From contig DAIDJO010000130.1 of assembly GCA_027451345.1 (NCBI GenBank), positions 1-52,139 of the forward strand: DNA of 52,139 bases. Direction: 5' to 3'. Numbering within the stretch: position 1 is the stretch's first letter; every line of letters starts with the position of its first letter. Below are positions 32,487-40,855 of the stretch, piece after piece. Below the pieces are notes generated by a model. That model worked only from the letters and a program-made list of their open reading frames with translations, had not been told where the DNA came from and searched no databases. The position numbers and the translations under genes are program-made. The stretch comes from Solirubrobacterales bacterium (lineage in GTDB: Bacteria; Actinomycetota; Thermoleophilia; Solirubrobacterales; Solirubrobacteraceae).

Positions 32487-32932
32487 AGCAGCTTCTCCAT
32501 GGCGATGTGCTCGATCCCGGCCTCGACGAACTCGCGTCCGCGGGGAACGTATCCCGCCTGGTCGTAGAGGGACCGGGCGTAGGTCTGGGCGTGGAGCACG
32601 ATGCGCGTGGCGCCGCGGGCCCGGCTCTCCGCATCGGTCGCGCGCAGCAGGGCCGAGGCGATCCCCTGGCGGCGGGCGCTGCGCTTGACGGCGAGGCGGC
32701 TGAACTGGACCGTGGCGCCGACGAACACGAGCCGACAGGTCGCCACGACCTCTCCGCCCTGGACCGCGATCAGGTGCAGGCCGCTGCGGTCGCGCCCGTC
32801 GCGCTCCTCCCGCGCCGGCACGCCCTGCTCGACGACGAAGACCTCGTGGCGCACGGCCAGCGCCGCGTCGAACTCGGCCTGCGTTCTCAGGCGGCGCACC
32901 TCGAAGCCGAGCGTGGTGTCGGGAGAGCCCAT
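32483..32932 (-). CDS. GNAT family N-acetyltransferase (ElaA-like)
   Basis: 149 residues from ATG 32932, with an in-frame GTG two codons upstream. The N-terminus FDAALAVRHEVFVVEQGVP resembles the ElaA subgroup, and acetyl-CoA binds at RLAVKRSARRQGIASALL (Q/RxxGxA-type). ATRIVLHAQTYARSLYDQAGYVPRG is the conserved end of the fold. Substrate unknown. It shares a four-base overlap with dtd, so the pair is one operon; linkage to a tRNA quality-control gene suggests acetylation of an amino compound or antibiotic-like molecule, but this is weak. Confidence 0.88.
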   Translation of the reverse strand: MGSPDTTLGFEVRRLRTQAEFDAALAVRHEVFVVEQGVPAREERDGRDRSGLHLIAVQGGEVVATCRLVFVGATVQFSRLAVKRSARRQGIASALLRATDAESRARGATRIVLHAQTYARSLYDQAGYVPRGREFVEAGIEHIAMEKLL

Positions 32933-33205
32933 CTCCACAGCGCAAAGCTTCTCACACGACGGCCGTTCGATCCCGCCGTCGGGCGCACCCACAGCGGGCG
33001 CAGCGCCCCGCGATCCGCAGCGGACCGGATCCGTCCGCGCGTCTGCTTAAATACACGTTATCCTCTACTTCTCACCGGGCGGGGAGGACCGACGCACCGG
33101 GGAGAAGTCTCATCGGCTCTCACCACGTACTGAGGGCGCTATCTGAGCCGTGCAAGCCTGGTCGTATCGGCTCCCGTTCCAATTACCTGTTCCAACTGCT
33201 CGTAG
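32933..33205. other. 273-base intergenic region upstream of the acidic helicase
   Basis: An AT-rich island (33047-33064) contains TATCCT (33059-33064), a possible -10 for the helicase. Downstream, ACTTCTCACCG (33067-33077) pairs with CGGGGAGAAGT (33098-33108) with one mismatch, so the 5' leader of about 135 bases could fold. A repeated GTTCCAA occurs just before the helicase ATG (near 33176 and 33190). No -35 match or ribosome binding site is visible. Otherwise nothing recognisable; a regulatory leader is possible. Confidence 0.35.
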
Positions 33206-36085
33206 ATGGGTGATCGCACCCCCCTTCCGAGCTCTGCGGCGATCAAGCGCGCAGAGCAACTGACCCGCGAGCGCTTCGTCTTCGACGGCGAGACGCCCGC
33301 TGAGGCCCTCGCGCCCGGCACCCCCCGGCGGCGCGCGCTCGACGCTGCGCTCGTCGACGTGCAGGCGGGACTCAAGGTGCCCTCGCTCGAATGGCGCCAG
33401 GAGTACTCGCTGCTGCTCGGGCTGGAGCGGCTGCTCTCGGAGGAGGAGCCCAAGCTCGTCGACGGGACGGTGCTCTCGGCGCATCAGGTCGACGCGCTGT
33501 CGGGAACCCTCACCGCCCTCCTCGCCGGCACCACGGCGATCGATCCGGGCGATGGCGGGGAGGAGTCGGGCGAGGACGCCGACGAGGAGCCCGACGCGCC
33601 CGGTGACGACGCCATCGGGGCCGCCGGACGTGGCGAGGCGGAGACGGACGGCGCGGAGGCCGGCGCCGACGAGGGCGACGAGGACGGTGACGAGGACGAG
33701 GAATCCGACGAGGAGCCCCAGGACTGGCAGCACGACGACGCCGCCCTGGACGAGGACATCCTGCCCGAGCAGCTGCTCGACGCCGATCCGGGCGCCGGGC
33801 GGCGCTTCTGGTTCGAGCACGCGACCGGCGCGGGCAAGACGGTCGCCGCCGTCGGCTTCGTCGAGGCGTCGCGGACCGGCGGGGTGCTGATCCTCACGCA
33901 CCGGCGCAACCTCGTGGACCAGTTCATCGGGGAACTGAAGGATCGCGGCTACCGCGAGCGACTCTGCAAGCCGCTGCTGATCGGCGAGGACGCCGCCAAC
34001 GGCCCGGTGACGGTCGAGACCTACCAGTGGTTCGTGCGCAACGCCGGGAAGATCTCGGGCGCCTACACGATCGTCATCTGCGACGAGGCGCACACGGCGC
34101 TCGGCGAGAAGACCTCGGCCGCGATCCGCCGGTGGCACCAACCGATCTGGATCGGGATGACGGCCACGGGCGCGTTGATCGCGCGCCACGTGACCGACCT
34201 GTTCCCGACGCAGACCTCCCGCTTCGATCTCGCCCAGGCGGCGCGGCGCGGCGTGATCGCGCCGCTGCGCTGCATCCGGATCCCTCCGGGCCCGGGTGTG
34301 CGGACGATCGCCAAGGTGCCGCTGCGCCGCGGCGAGGTCGACACCGAGTTCGATCAGGAGATGCTCGCCGAGCTGCTCGACCAGACGCCGTTCAACCTGG
34401 CGATCGCCGACCTGTACAAGACCCGCTTCAACGGAGTCCCCGGCGTGGTGTACGCCGCCGGGGTCAAGCACGCCTACAACGTCGCGGAGTCGTTCCGGGC
34501 ACTCGGGATGAAGGCGATGGCCGTCTCCGGCGAGACCCCGAAGCGCGAGCTGGCGAAGATCCTCGCCGACTACGAGGCCGGCAAGGTCGACGTGCTCGTC
34601 AACGCCCAGCTGCTGGCGGAGGGGTGGAACAGCCCGCGGGCGACGGTCTGCATGCACCTGGCGCCGACGGCCTCCAAGCGCATCTACCAGCAGCGGGTCG
34701 GTCGCGTCACCCGCCGCCACCCCGGCAAGGAGGCCGGGATCGTGGTCGACTTCGTCCATCCGGCCACCAAGCACGACGATCCGGTCGTCACGCTCCACTC
34801 GCTGCTGGACCGCGACGTGTACCGGGGTGGCGCGATCGTCGTGGGACCGGTGCGCCGCGGCCGCGGCCGCCGGGTCCGGGTCGAGCGCCGCGTACTGCCG
34901 GTGACGCCCGATCCGGAGCGGCGCGCCGAGGTCTTCGAGCGCGAGCTCTGGCGGATCGCCGTCGAGCATCTCGACTACGGCGAGCAGCGCGTCTGGGCTC
35001 AGCTCGCCGGCGCGCGGGTGGCGCCCAACGCGTGGCGCCGGGCCAAGGCGATGTTGCACTTCGACCGCCAGGGAGAGCTGCGCCGGCTGTTCCTGGTGAC
35101 GGCGCTGCAGCGCAACCGCAGCGCGCAGTTGCGGTTGCGGGCGCTGCAGGAGATCTCGGTCTCGCGCGACGCCGAGGCCTTCGACACCGCGATCGACATC
35201 ATGGCCGGCTGGCCCCGTGACGAGCGGCGGGAGGGCGTCAAGGTCATGCTCCAGGCCCTCGCCGAGCGACGCATCGGCCGGCGCGACCAGGCCAACAACT
35301 GGATCTGGCGGATGGCCGAGTACACCCGGGAGGTGCACGAGGAGTACGCGGTGCAGCGCTGGCCGGAGACCAAGCGCCTCCTCGGTCTGCTCGTGAACTC
35401 CAGCGGCGCGGCCCACGCGCGCAACGCCCGCCGCCTCGTGCACGCGACGCGCAAGGAGGACCGCCGGCTGTCGGCGGCACTCCTCGCCGCGGCCCTCGCC
35501 CACACCCCGGAGGCGGCTGACGCGATCAATGGCGCCCGCGCGCGGATGGCGCGCAAGCCGGCGGCGCTCGCCCGGGAGCTGCTGCGCAACTTCCCGAAGG
35601 GACGGCGCAGCAAGACCCGGCGGCGTACGCGCAAGCCGGGCGAGGAGGGACAGACGGCCGTCGTCGCCGTCGCCACGGGCGCCGAGGGGCCCGAGTCGGG
35701 GGTCGAGCTCGACGCTGACATCGTGGTGACCCGTCGCGCGCGCCGAGCCGGCCGAGTCGGCGCGGAGGACGCGCGGCTCGACGGGGCCGCCGAGGATGAC
35801 TTCGAGGACGAGGACCTCGACGATCGTGAGGACGAGGACCTCGACGAGCCGGTGGACGAGGACCTCGACGAGCCCGACGACGACGAGCCCGACGACGACG
35901 AGCCCGACGACGCCGAGCCCGACGACGCCGAGCCCGACGACGCCGAGCCCGACGACGACGATGACCTGGACTCGGATGACCTCGACGAGCCGGAGGACGA
36001 AGGCCTCGCCGGCCCCGGCCTCGACGGACACGCGGACGCGATCCGGGGAGACGAGCCCGACGAGCTCGACCGGCACGCGGCCTGA
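33206..36085 (+). CDS. SF2 helicase with long acidic insert and acidic C-terminal tail
   Basis: 959 residues. An N-terminal region (1-105) is followed by a very acidic low-complexity insert (about 113-185; e.g. DEGDEDGDEDEESDEEP), then the helicase core: motif I ATGAGKT (206-212), DEAH box, motif III GMTATG and motif VI QQRVGRVTR, plus VLVNAQLLAEGWNSPRATV. A helical region (about 570-800) follows and then an acidic tail (about 837-959) containing six tandem 15-base repeats. The core resembles Res-type restriction helicases; the acidic blocks look like disordered or DNA-mimicking segments and are unusual. No nuclease, methyltransferase or other partner gene is adjacent. Start at ATG 33206 without a clear ribosome binding site. 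Confidence 0.85.
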   Translation: MGDRTPLPSSAAIKRAEQLTRERFVFDGETPAEALAPGTPRRRALDAALVDVQAGLKVPSLEWRQEYSLLLGLERLLSEEEPKLVDGTVLSAHQVDALSGTLTALLAGTTAIDPGDGGEESGEDADEEPDAPGDDAIGAAGRGEAETDGAEAGADEGDEDGDEDEESDEEPQDWQHDDAALDEDILPEQLLDADPGAGRRFWFEHATGAGKTVAAVGFVEASRTGGVLILTHRRNLVDQFIGELKDRGYRERLCKPLLIGEDAANGPVTVETYQWFVRNAGKISGAYTIVICDEAHTALGEKTSAAIRRWHQPIWIGMTATGALIARHVTDLFPTQTSRFDLAQAARRGVIAPLRCIRIPPGPGVRTIAKVPLRRGEVDTEFDQEMLAELLDQTPFNLAIADLYKTRFNGVPGVVYAAGVKHAYNVAESFRALGMKAMAVSGETPKRELAKILADYEAGKVDVLVNAQLLAEGWNSPRATVCMHLAPTASKRIYQQRVGRVTRRHPGKEAGIVVDFVHPATKHDDPVVTLHSLLDRDVYRGGAIVVGPVRRGRGRRVRVERRVLPVTPDPERRAEVFERELWRIAVEHLDYGEQRVWAQLAGARVAPNAWRRAKAMLHFDRQGELRRLFLVTALQRNRSAQLRLRALQEISVSRDAEAFDTAIDIMAGWPRDERREGVKVMLQALAERRIGRRDQANNWIWRMAEYTREVHEEYAVQRWPETKRLLGLLVNSSGAAHARNARRLVHATRKEDRRLSAALLAAALAHTPEAADAINGARARMARKPAALARELLRNFPKGRRSKTRRRTRKPGEEGQTAVVAVATGAEGPESGVELDADIVVTRRARRAGRVGAEDARLDGAAEDDFEDEDLDDREDEDLDEPVDEDLDEPDDDEPDDDEPDDAEPDDAEPDDAEPDDDDDLDSDDLDEPEDEGLAGPGLDGHADAIRGDEPDELDRHAA
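35870..35959 (+). repeat. Six tandem 15-base repeats encoding acidic Asp-Asp-Glu-Pro units
   Basis: GAGCCCGACGACGMC occurs six times in a row, in frame, encoding EPDDD or EPDDA units near the helicase C-terminus (about residues 889-918). Units differ only at the codon for Asp or Ala (GAC/GCC). Perfect phase and similarity imply recent expansion by slippage, so repeat number may vary between isolates. Confidence 0.85.
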
Positions 36086-36152
36086 GCGGGCGTTCCCCCA
36101 CGCCTGATCGAACGTCCACGGACGGCTCGGACTCCTCTAGTCTTGGCCGATC

Positions 36153-37574
36153 GTGGCCGATACCTGCCGGGTGAGGCGACACGTTCATTCGCGACTCATG
36201 ACCACGCTGGCGTCCGCCCTCGTGCTCTCGGGGACGTGGGCCGGTGTGGCGCGCGCCAGCGATCAGCTCGGGTACGTCGCCAACGAGCGGGCGGGAACGA
36301 TCAGCCAGGTGAACCTCTCCACGGGGACCGTCGGCACGCCGATCCCCGTCGGCTCGCAGCCGGTCGCGATCGCCATCACCCCGGATGGATCGACCGCCTA
36401 CGTGGCCGACGCGGGCTCCTCTCAGATCGTTCCCGTCTCCCTGGCCACCGGTCGCGTGGGGCAGCCGATCGGCCTGAGCGACCGGCCCGCGGCGATCGCG
36501 ATCACGCCGAACGGGCGGACGGCCTACGTGATCTCCGACGACGGACGCGAGTGGCCGATCACGCTGGCAACCTCGCACCTCGGCAACCCGACCACCATCC
36601 CCGCGAACTCCAACGCGATCGCGATCGCGCCCCCACCGGCCCCGGGGCTCGCCTACATCACCAACGTCGCCGACGGCACGCTCACGCCACTGGTGCTGAG
36701 CACCGGCGTCGTCGGCCAGCCGATCGACCTCACGAGCAGCACCCCGGACGGCGTGGCGATCACGCCGGACGGGGCGACCGCCTACATCACCAGCGACACG
36801 AGCGGGACGCTGACCCCGCTCGATCTCACCAATGACACGAGCGGCACCCCGATCGTCCTCGGCGCCGGCGTGCATCCGAGCGGAGTCGCCATCTCACCGG
36901 ACGGCAGCACCGCCTACGTGACCGCGTTCGGCACCGGTCAGGTGATCCCGATCACACTCTCCACCGGCACCCTCGGCACCCCGATCCCGGTCGGGCCGGC
37001 GCCGAGCGCCATCGCGCTCGTTCCCGCGGCCGGCGTCACCGACGCCCCGCTTCCCGGCGGCTCGGGTGGCACCGGCGGCACGGGCGGCTCGACCGGCGTG
37101 TCCACCACGCTCGGCAACCAGCAGCTCACCTTCACGATCGCGCCCCCGAGCCCGCGCGGCGGCGGCACGACCGGGGGCACGAGCGGGGGCGGGACGACCG
37201 GCGGGACGACCGGCGGGGGCACGACCGGTGGCGCTGGGGGCGGCACGACCGGTGCCACGAGCGGGCACCTGCCCGCCCTCACCTGCCACGCCCCCAACTC
37301 GATGCTCAGGATCATCCTGCAGCGCCACACGCTCGCCCGGGCCGGGACCCTGAGGCTGCGCTTCGTCGCCTTCAGGCTCGGACGCACGGTGAAGCGCGCC
37401 CGTCGGCTCCCCGCCGTGGCCCGGTTCCCCCTGCGCCGCCTGCGGGCGGGGATGCATCTCGTCAGCGCGCGCGTCGTCTTCACCGAGACGGTGCTGCGCC
37501 ACGCCCGGCAGCGGACCCGCCGCCTCACCGTGACCGTGCGGCGGACGCTCCGGTCCCGCTTCCGAGTCTGCTGA
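36153..37574 (+). CDS. Secreted YncE-like beta-propeller protein with C-terminal Cys-flanked module
   Basis: 473 residues from GTG 36153, giving a basic n-region (RVRRHVHSR) and a signal peptide ending near VARASDQ; ATG 36198 is an alternative. About seven repeats of roughly 40 residues (VAITPDGSTAYVTxxxxGTVxPI) form a YVTN/YncE-type seven-bladed propeller (about 38-330). A Gly/Thr-rich linker (about 335-395) leads to a basic C-terminal module of about 100 residues whose ends are marked by Cys (TCHAPN and FRVC), perhaps disulfide-linked. Likely extracellular binding protein; ligand unknown. It precedes the amino-acid ABC genes but is probably a separate unit. Confidence 0.83.
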   Translation: MADTCRVRRHVHSRLMTTLASALVLSGTWAGVARASDQLGYVANERAGTISQVNLSTGTVGTPIPVGSQPVAIAITPDGSTAYVADAGSSQIVPVSLATGRVGQPIGLSDRPAAIAITPNGRTAYVISDDGREWPITLATSHLGNPTTIPANSNAIAIAPPPAPGLAYITNVADGTLTPLVLSTGVVGQPIDLTSSTPDGVAITPDGATAYITSDTSGTLTPLDLTNDTSGTPIVLGAGVHPSGVAISPDGSTAYVTAFGTGQVIPITLSTGTLGTPIPVGPAPSAIALVPAAGVTDAPLPGGSGGTGGTGGSTGVSTTLGNQQLTFTIAPPSPRGGGTTGGTSGGGTTGGTTGGGTTGGAGGGTTGATSGHLPALTCHAPNSMLRIILQRHTLARAGTLRLRFVAFRLGRTVKRARRLPAVARFPLRRLRAGMHLVSARVVFTETVLRHARQRTRRLTVTVRRTLRSRFRVC

Positions 37575-37615
37575 GCCCCCGCCCCGCCTCCGGCCGCGGT
37601 ACATTCAGCGGTCTG

Positions 37616-38476
37616 ATGTCGAAGAAATCGCTCCTGGTCACGGCGGTCCCGACGCTCGCGGTGAGCGTCGCGCTCGCTGCGAGTGGCCCCACCACCGTCG
37701 CGGCGCAGGCCGCCTCCACCGCATCCGCGTCCTGCGCGACCTCGAAGCTCCCCCTGCACACCCGCGGACAGCTCACCGTCGCCACGGACTCACCGGCGTA
37801 CCCGCCGTACTTCGAGGGCAACAAGCCGTCGAACGGCAAGGGCTTCGAGAGCTCCGTGGCCTACGCGGTCGCCAAGCAGCTCGGCTTCGGCCCCAGCAAG
37901 GTCAAATGGGTCGTCGAACCGTTCGACAACTCCTACGCCCCCGGCCCCAAGTCGTTCGACTTCGACATCAACGAGATCTCGATCACCGCCGCCCGCGCGA
38001 AGGCGGTCTCGTTCTCGACGCCGTACTACACCAACCCCCAGGGGATCATCGTCGCCAAGAGCTCCCCGCTCGCCCACGCCAGGTCCCTGAAGGCGTTCAG
38101 GGACGCGACGATCGGCGTGCAGGTCGGCACCACCAGCCTCGCCGCCGTCCAGCAGAAGATCAAGCCGAGCAAGCAGATCCAGGTGTACAACACCTCCGCC
38201 GACGTCGTGGAGGCTTTCAAGATCCACCACGTCGACGCGATCGTGACCGACTACGCCACCGCCCTCTACCTCACCTCGGCCGAGCTGAGCAAGACGACCA
38301 TCGCCGGCCAGTTCACCGCGCCGGGCGGCGACAACTGGGGGCTGCTGCTCAAGAAGGGCTCCGCCCTCACGCCGTGCGTCGATCGCGCCCTGGCCACGTT
38401 GAGGTCCAACGGGACGCTGACCCGGCTCACGAAGCGGTGGATGTCGTCAAAGGTGGCGGTCCCGGTCCTCAAGTAG
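37616..38476 (+). CDS. Amino-acid ABC transporter substrate-binding protein
   Basis: 286 residues. Signal peptide (about 1-31), then a SBP_bac_3/family-3 two-lobe binding protein: GQLTVATDSPAYPPYFEGN, FDFDINEISITAARAKAVSFSTPYY, RDATIGVQVGTTS and VVEAFKIHHVDAIVTDYATALYL are the expected lobe motifs. There is no clear lipobox, so how it is kept at the cell surface is uncertain. It is 25 bases before the permease gene and forms a complete importer with it and the ATPase. A TACATT (37600-37605) just upstream of the ATG could be a -10 for a short or leaderless transcript. Ligand unknown, probably a polar amino acid. Confidence 0.92.
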   Translation: MSKKSLLVTAVPTLAVSVALAASGPTTVAAQAASTASASCATSKLPLHTRGQLTVATDSPAYPPYFEGNKPSNGKGFESSVAYAVAKQLGFGPSKVKWVVEPFDNSYAPGPKSFDFDINEISITAARAKAVSFSTPYYTNPQGIIVAKSSPLAHARSLKAFRDATIGVQVGTTSLAAVQQKIKPSKQIQVYNTSADVVEAFKIHHVDAIVTDYATALYLTSAELSKTTIAGQFTAPGGDNWGLLLKKGSALTPCVDRALATLRSNGTLTRLTKRWMSSKVAVPVLK

Positions 38477-38501
38477 GACCGGGCATCCCGTCAGCCGCGC
38501 C

Positions 38502-39362
38502 GTGAGCACGGAGTATCAGCTCACGACGCGGGAGGACCGGGTTCAGTCCCGGCGTCGGCGTCGACGCCGGGACATCCTGATCTCCGCGGTCGCAACGGTG
38601 GTCGTGGTCGGCGGGCTGGTCGCGCGGGTGGTCACGGCCTCCGGCTGGAACAGCTTCCGCGAGACGTTCCTCTCCGCGACGTGGTTCGTCAAGTCGATCG
38701 GCGGCGTCGCGTCGGGGTTCTGGCTCGACGTGCGCATGTTCCTGATCGTCGAGGTCTGCGTGCTCGCCCTCTCGTTGATGATCGCGCTCGTGCGCACCTT
38801 CGAGTACCCCCTCCTCTACCCGGTACGACTGCTGGCCACGGTGTTCGTCGACGTGATGCGCGGGATCCCGACGATCCTGCTCATCTACCTGGTCGGGTTC
38901 GGCGTCCCCGCGCTCAACCTCAAGGGTGTCCCGTCCGCGCCGGTGTTCCTCGGCGAGGCGGCGCTCGCGATGAACTACGCGGGCTTCGTCTCCGAGGTGC
39001 TCCGCGCCGGCCTGATGTCGATCCACCCCAGCCAGGGGCAGGCGGCGCTCGCGCTCGGCCTCACGCCCGCACAGACCCTCCGCGACGTGATCATCCCGCA
39101 GGCCGTGCGCCGCGTGGTCCCTCCGTTGCTCAATGACTTCATCGCGCTGCAGAAGGACGTCGCGCTGATCTCGATCCTCGGGCCCCAGGAGGTCTTCCGC
39201 ACCGCCCAGATCTTCCAGGAGGCCAACTTCAACTACACGCCCCTGATCGCCGCGTGCGCGTTGTATCTCTGTGTGACCGTCCCGATGACGCGCTTCGTCG
39301 ACCGCCTCCAGTGGCGAACCGTACGCCAGCGCGGCGCCGTCCTGGCCCTGGGGCCGCGATGA
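38502..39362 (+). CDS. Amino-acid ABC transporter permease
   Basis: 286 residues from GTG 38502. HisM/GlnP-type permease: a basic cytoplasmic N-terminus (about 1-25), TM helices around 25-45 and 65-95, and the conserved cytoplasmic EAA loop region EVLRAGLMSIHPSQGQAALALGLTPAQTLRDVIIPQAVRRVVPPLLNDF. PTILLIYLVGFGVP and LKDVALISILG match family positions. Overlaps the ATPase start by four bases (ATGA). Single permease gene, so it presumably forms a homodimer. Works with the binding protein just upstream. Confidence 0.94.
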   Translation: MSTEYQLTTREDRVQSRRRRRRRDILISAVATVVVVGGLVARVVTASGWNSFRETFLSATWFVKSIGGVASGFWLDVRMFLIVEVCVLALSLMIALVRTFEYPLLYPVRLLATVFVDVMRGIPTILLIYLVGFGVPALNLKGVPSAPVFLGEAALAMNYAGFVSEVLRAGLMSIHPSQGQAALALGLTPAQTLRDVIIPQAVRRVVPPLLNDFIALQKDVALISILGPQEVFRTAQIFQEANFNYTPLIAACALYLCVTVPMTRFVDRLQWRTVRQRGAVLALGPR

Positions 39363-40153
39363 GGGGGCGCGAGCTCCGGGACCCTGCCGCCACCGGCGCT
39401 CCCGCTGGAGCGCCGGTCCTCGAGATCCGCGGCGTCACCAAGTCCTACGGCGACCATCCCGTGCTCCGAGGCATCGACCTGGCCGTGGGCGAGCATCAGG
39501 CCTTCGCGCTGATCGGCGCCTCCGGGTCAGGCAAGTCGACGCTGCTGCGGTGCATCGACCTGCTGGAGGAGATCGACGACGGCGACATCTTCCTCGACGG
39601 GGAGCCGATCACGGTGCCGGGCATGAACCCCGTTCCCGTGCGGCGCCGGCTCGGGCTCGTCTTTCAGTCCTTCAACCTCTTTCCGCACCTGCGGGTCATT
39701 GACAATGTCACGCTCGGCGCGACGCGCGCCCAGAAGGTCCCCGCCGCCGAGGCCCGGCGAGCCGCCCTCGAGCTGCTCACCCGCTTCGGACTGGAGTCAC
39801 GCGCCCGGGAGTACCCCGACAAGCTCTCGGGGGGCCAGCAGCAGCGCGTCGCCATCGCGCGCGCGATGCTCACGCGGCCGCGGGCGCTGCTGCTCGATGA
39901 GGTCACCTCGGCGCTCGACCCGGAGCTGGTGGGTGATGTGCTCGACCTGATCCGTGAGCTCAAGGCGGAGGGGATGACGATGATCCTGGCCACGCACGAG
40001 ATGTCGTTCGCCCGGGACGTCGCCGACCAGATCTGCTTCCTCGAGGACGGCCGGATCATCGAGCAGGGGACGCCGGAGCAGATCCTGACGGAGCCTCGCG
40101 AGCCGGCGACGCAGCGCTTCCTCTCGCGGCTGCTCCACGCCAACCGGCTGTAG
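39359..40153 (+). CDS. Amino-acid ABC transporter ATP-binding protein
   Basis: 264 residues. Walker A GASGSGKS, Q loop LVFQSFNLFPHL, signature LSGGQQQR, Walker B LLLDEVTSALDPE, H loop ATHEM. All are complete, matching the GlnQ/HisP polar amino-acid subfamily. Residues 1-18 are a low-complexity leader (DPAATGAPAGAPV) before the ATPase core, so a downstream start is possible. Its stop (TAG 40151-40153) is followed directly by the birA stop on the other strand. Confidence 0.96.
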   Translation: MRGRELRDPAATGAPAGAPVLEIRGVTKSYGDHPVLRGIDLAVGEHQAFALIGASGSGKSTLLRCIDLLEEIDDGDIFLDGEPITVPGMNPVPVRRRLGLVFQSFNLFPHLRVIDNVTLGATRAQKVPAAEARRAALELLTRFGLESRAREYPDKLSGGQQQRVAIARAMLTRPRALLLDEVTSALDPELVGDVLDLIRELKAEGMTMILATHEMSFARDVADQICFLEDGRIIEQGTPEQILTEPREPATQRFLSRLLHANRL

Positions 40154-40855
40154 TCAGCCGCGCTCGAGGTGGACCTCGCCCGCGTCGAGGGCGACCACCG
40201 GGCCCTCGGTCGCCACCAGCAGGCGGCCCGCCCCGTCGATCCCCGCCGCCCGCCCGTGGCCGCCGTCCCAGCGCACCGCCACCCCGCGCAGCGCGTCGAT
40301 CGCGCGCACCGCCGAGATCACGTCCCGGCCGGGCGCGTGGAGCCACCGCTCGAGGCTGCGCCGCAGACGGGTGAGCGTCGGCTCGACGTCGTCCGGGGAG
40401 AGACCGAGCGTGCCGGCGCGATCCCGCAGCGTCTCGGGGAGCTCGTCGAGCCGGACGGCGACGTTGATCCCGATCCCGAGCACGGCCCAGCCCTCCTGCG
40501 GTCGCCCCTCCACGAGGATGCCGGCGACCTTGCGGCCGTCGATCAGCACGTCGTTCGGCCACTTGACGAGCGCCCCGCCGCCCGCCACCTCCGCCACCGC
40601 CACACCGGCGGCGAGGGACAGCAGCGGATGAGGGTCGCGGATGACCCAGGAGCCGAGGAGGGCGGCCCCCGGCGGGGCGCTCCACGTGCGACCCTGGCGT
40701 CCGCGGCCCGCCGTCTGCGCCCCGGCGGTGACGAGCGTGCCGGAGACCGCGCCACGCATCGCGAGCGCGCGCGCGACGCTGTTGGTCGATTCCGTCTGCC
40801 GCAGGTGCACACGCGGGCCGCGCAGGGTCGGCTGCGGCCGGGATGCCGCGGTCAC
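40154..40855 (-). CDS. birA: Biotin-[acetyl-CoA-carboxylase] ligase
   Basis: 233 residues from a GTG overlapping the SAM hydrolase stop (GTGA). Attaches biotin to carboxyl carrier proteins. Motifs: TESTNSVARALA, the nucleotide loop GRGRQGRTW, KWPNDVLIDGRKVAGILVEG and GIGINVAV, with a C-terminal SH3-like domain. It has no N-terminal helix-turn-helix, so it is a simple ligase rather than a BirA repressor. It is last in the 47.8-40.2 kb operon with heme and cytochrome genes, an odd companion. Its stop abuts the ABC ATPase stop with no bases between. Confidence 0.95.
   Translation of the reverse strand: MTAASRPQPTLRGPRVHLRQTESTNSVARALAMRGAVSGTLVTAGAQTAGRGRQGRTWSAPPGAALLGSWVIRDPHPLLSLAAGVAVAEVAGGGALVKWPNDVLIDGRKVAGILVEGRPQEGWAVLGIGINVAVRLDELPETLRDRAGTLGLSPDDVEPTLTRLRRSLERWLHAPGRDVISAVRAIDALRGVAVRWDGGHGRAAGIDGAGRLLVATEGPVVALDAGEVHLERG

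Noticed and set aside
35870-35959. CRISPR-like array of short direct repeats
   Set aside because: The 15-base units are contiguous, without spacers, and in frame with the helicase; they encode an acidic tail. The Thr/Pro repeats at 18.1 kb and the Gly-Val-Pro repeats at 22.5 kb are coding low complexity as well. No cas genes.
33110-36076. Very long open frame antisense to the acidic helicase
   Set aside because: High-GC coding sequence leaves the opposite strand open. The antisense translation is Arg/Val/Leu-rich low complexity with no recognisable domain. The same reasoning excludes long antisense frames at 21.5-24.0, 11.5-13.4, 1.8-3.2 and 26.7-28.9 kb.
40154-40855. BirA acting as biotin operon repressor
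   Set aside because: The protein begins directly with the ligase domain and has no N-terminal helix-turn-helix.
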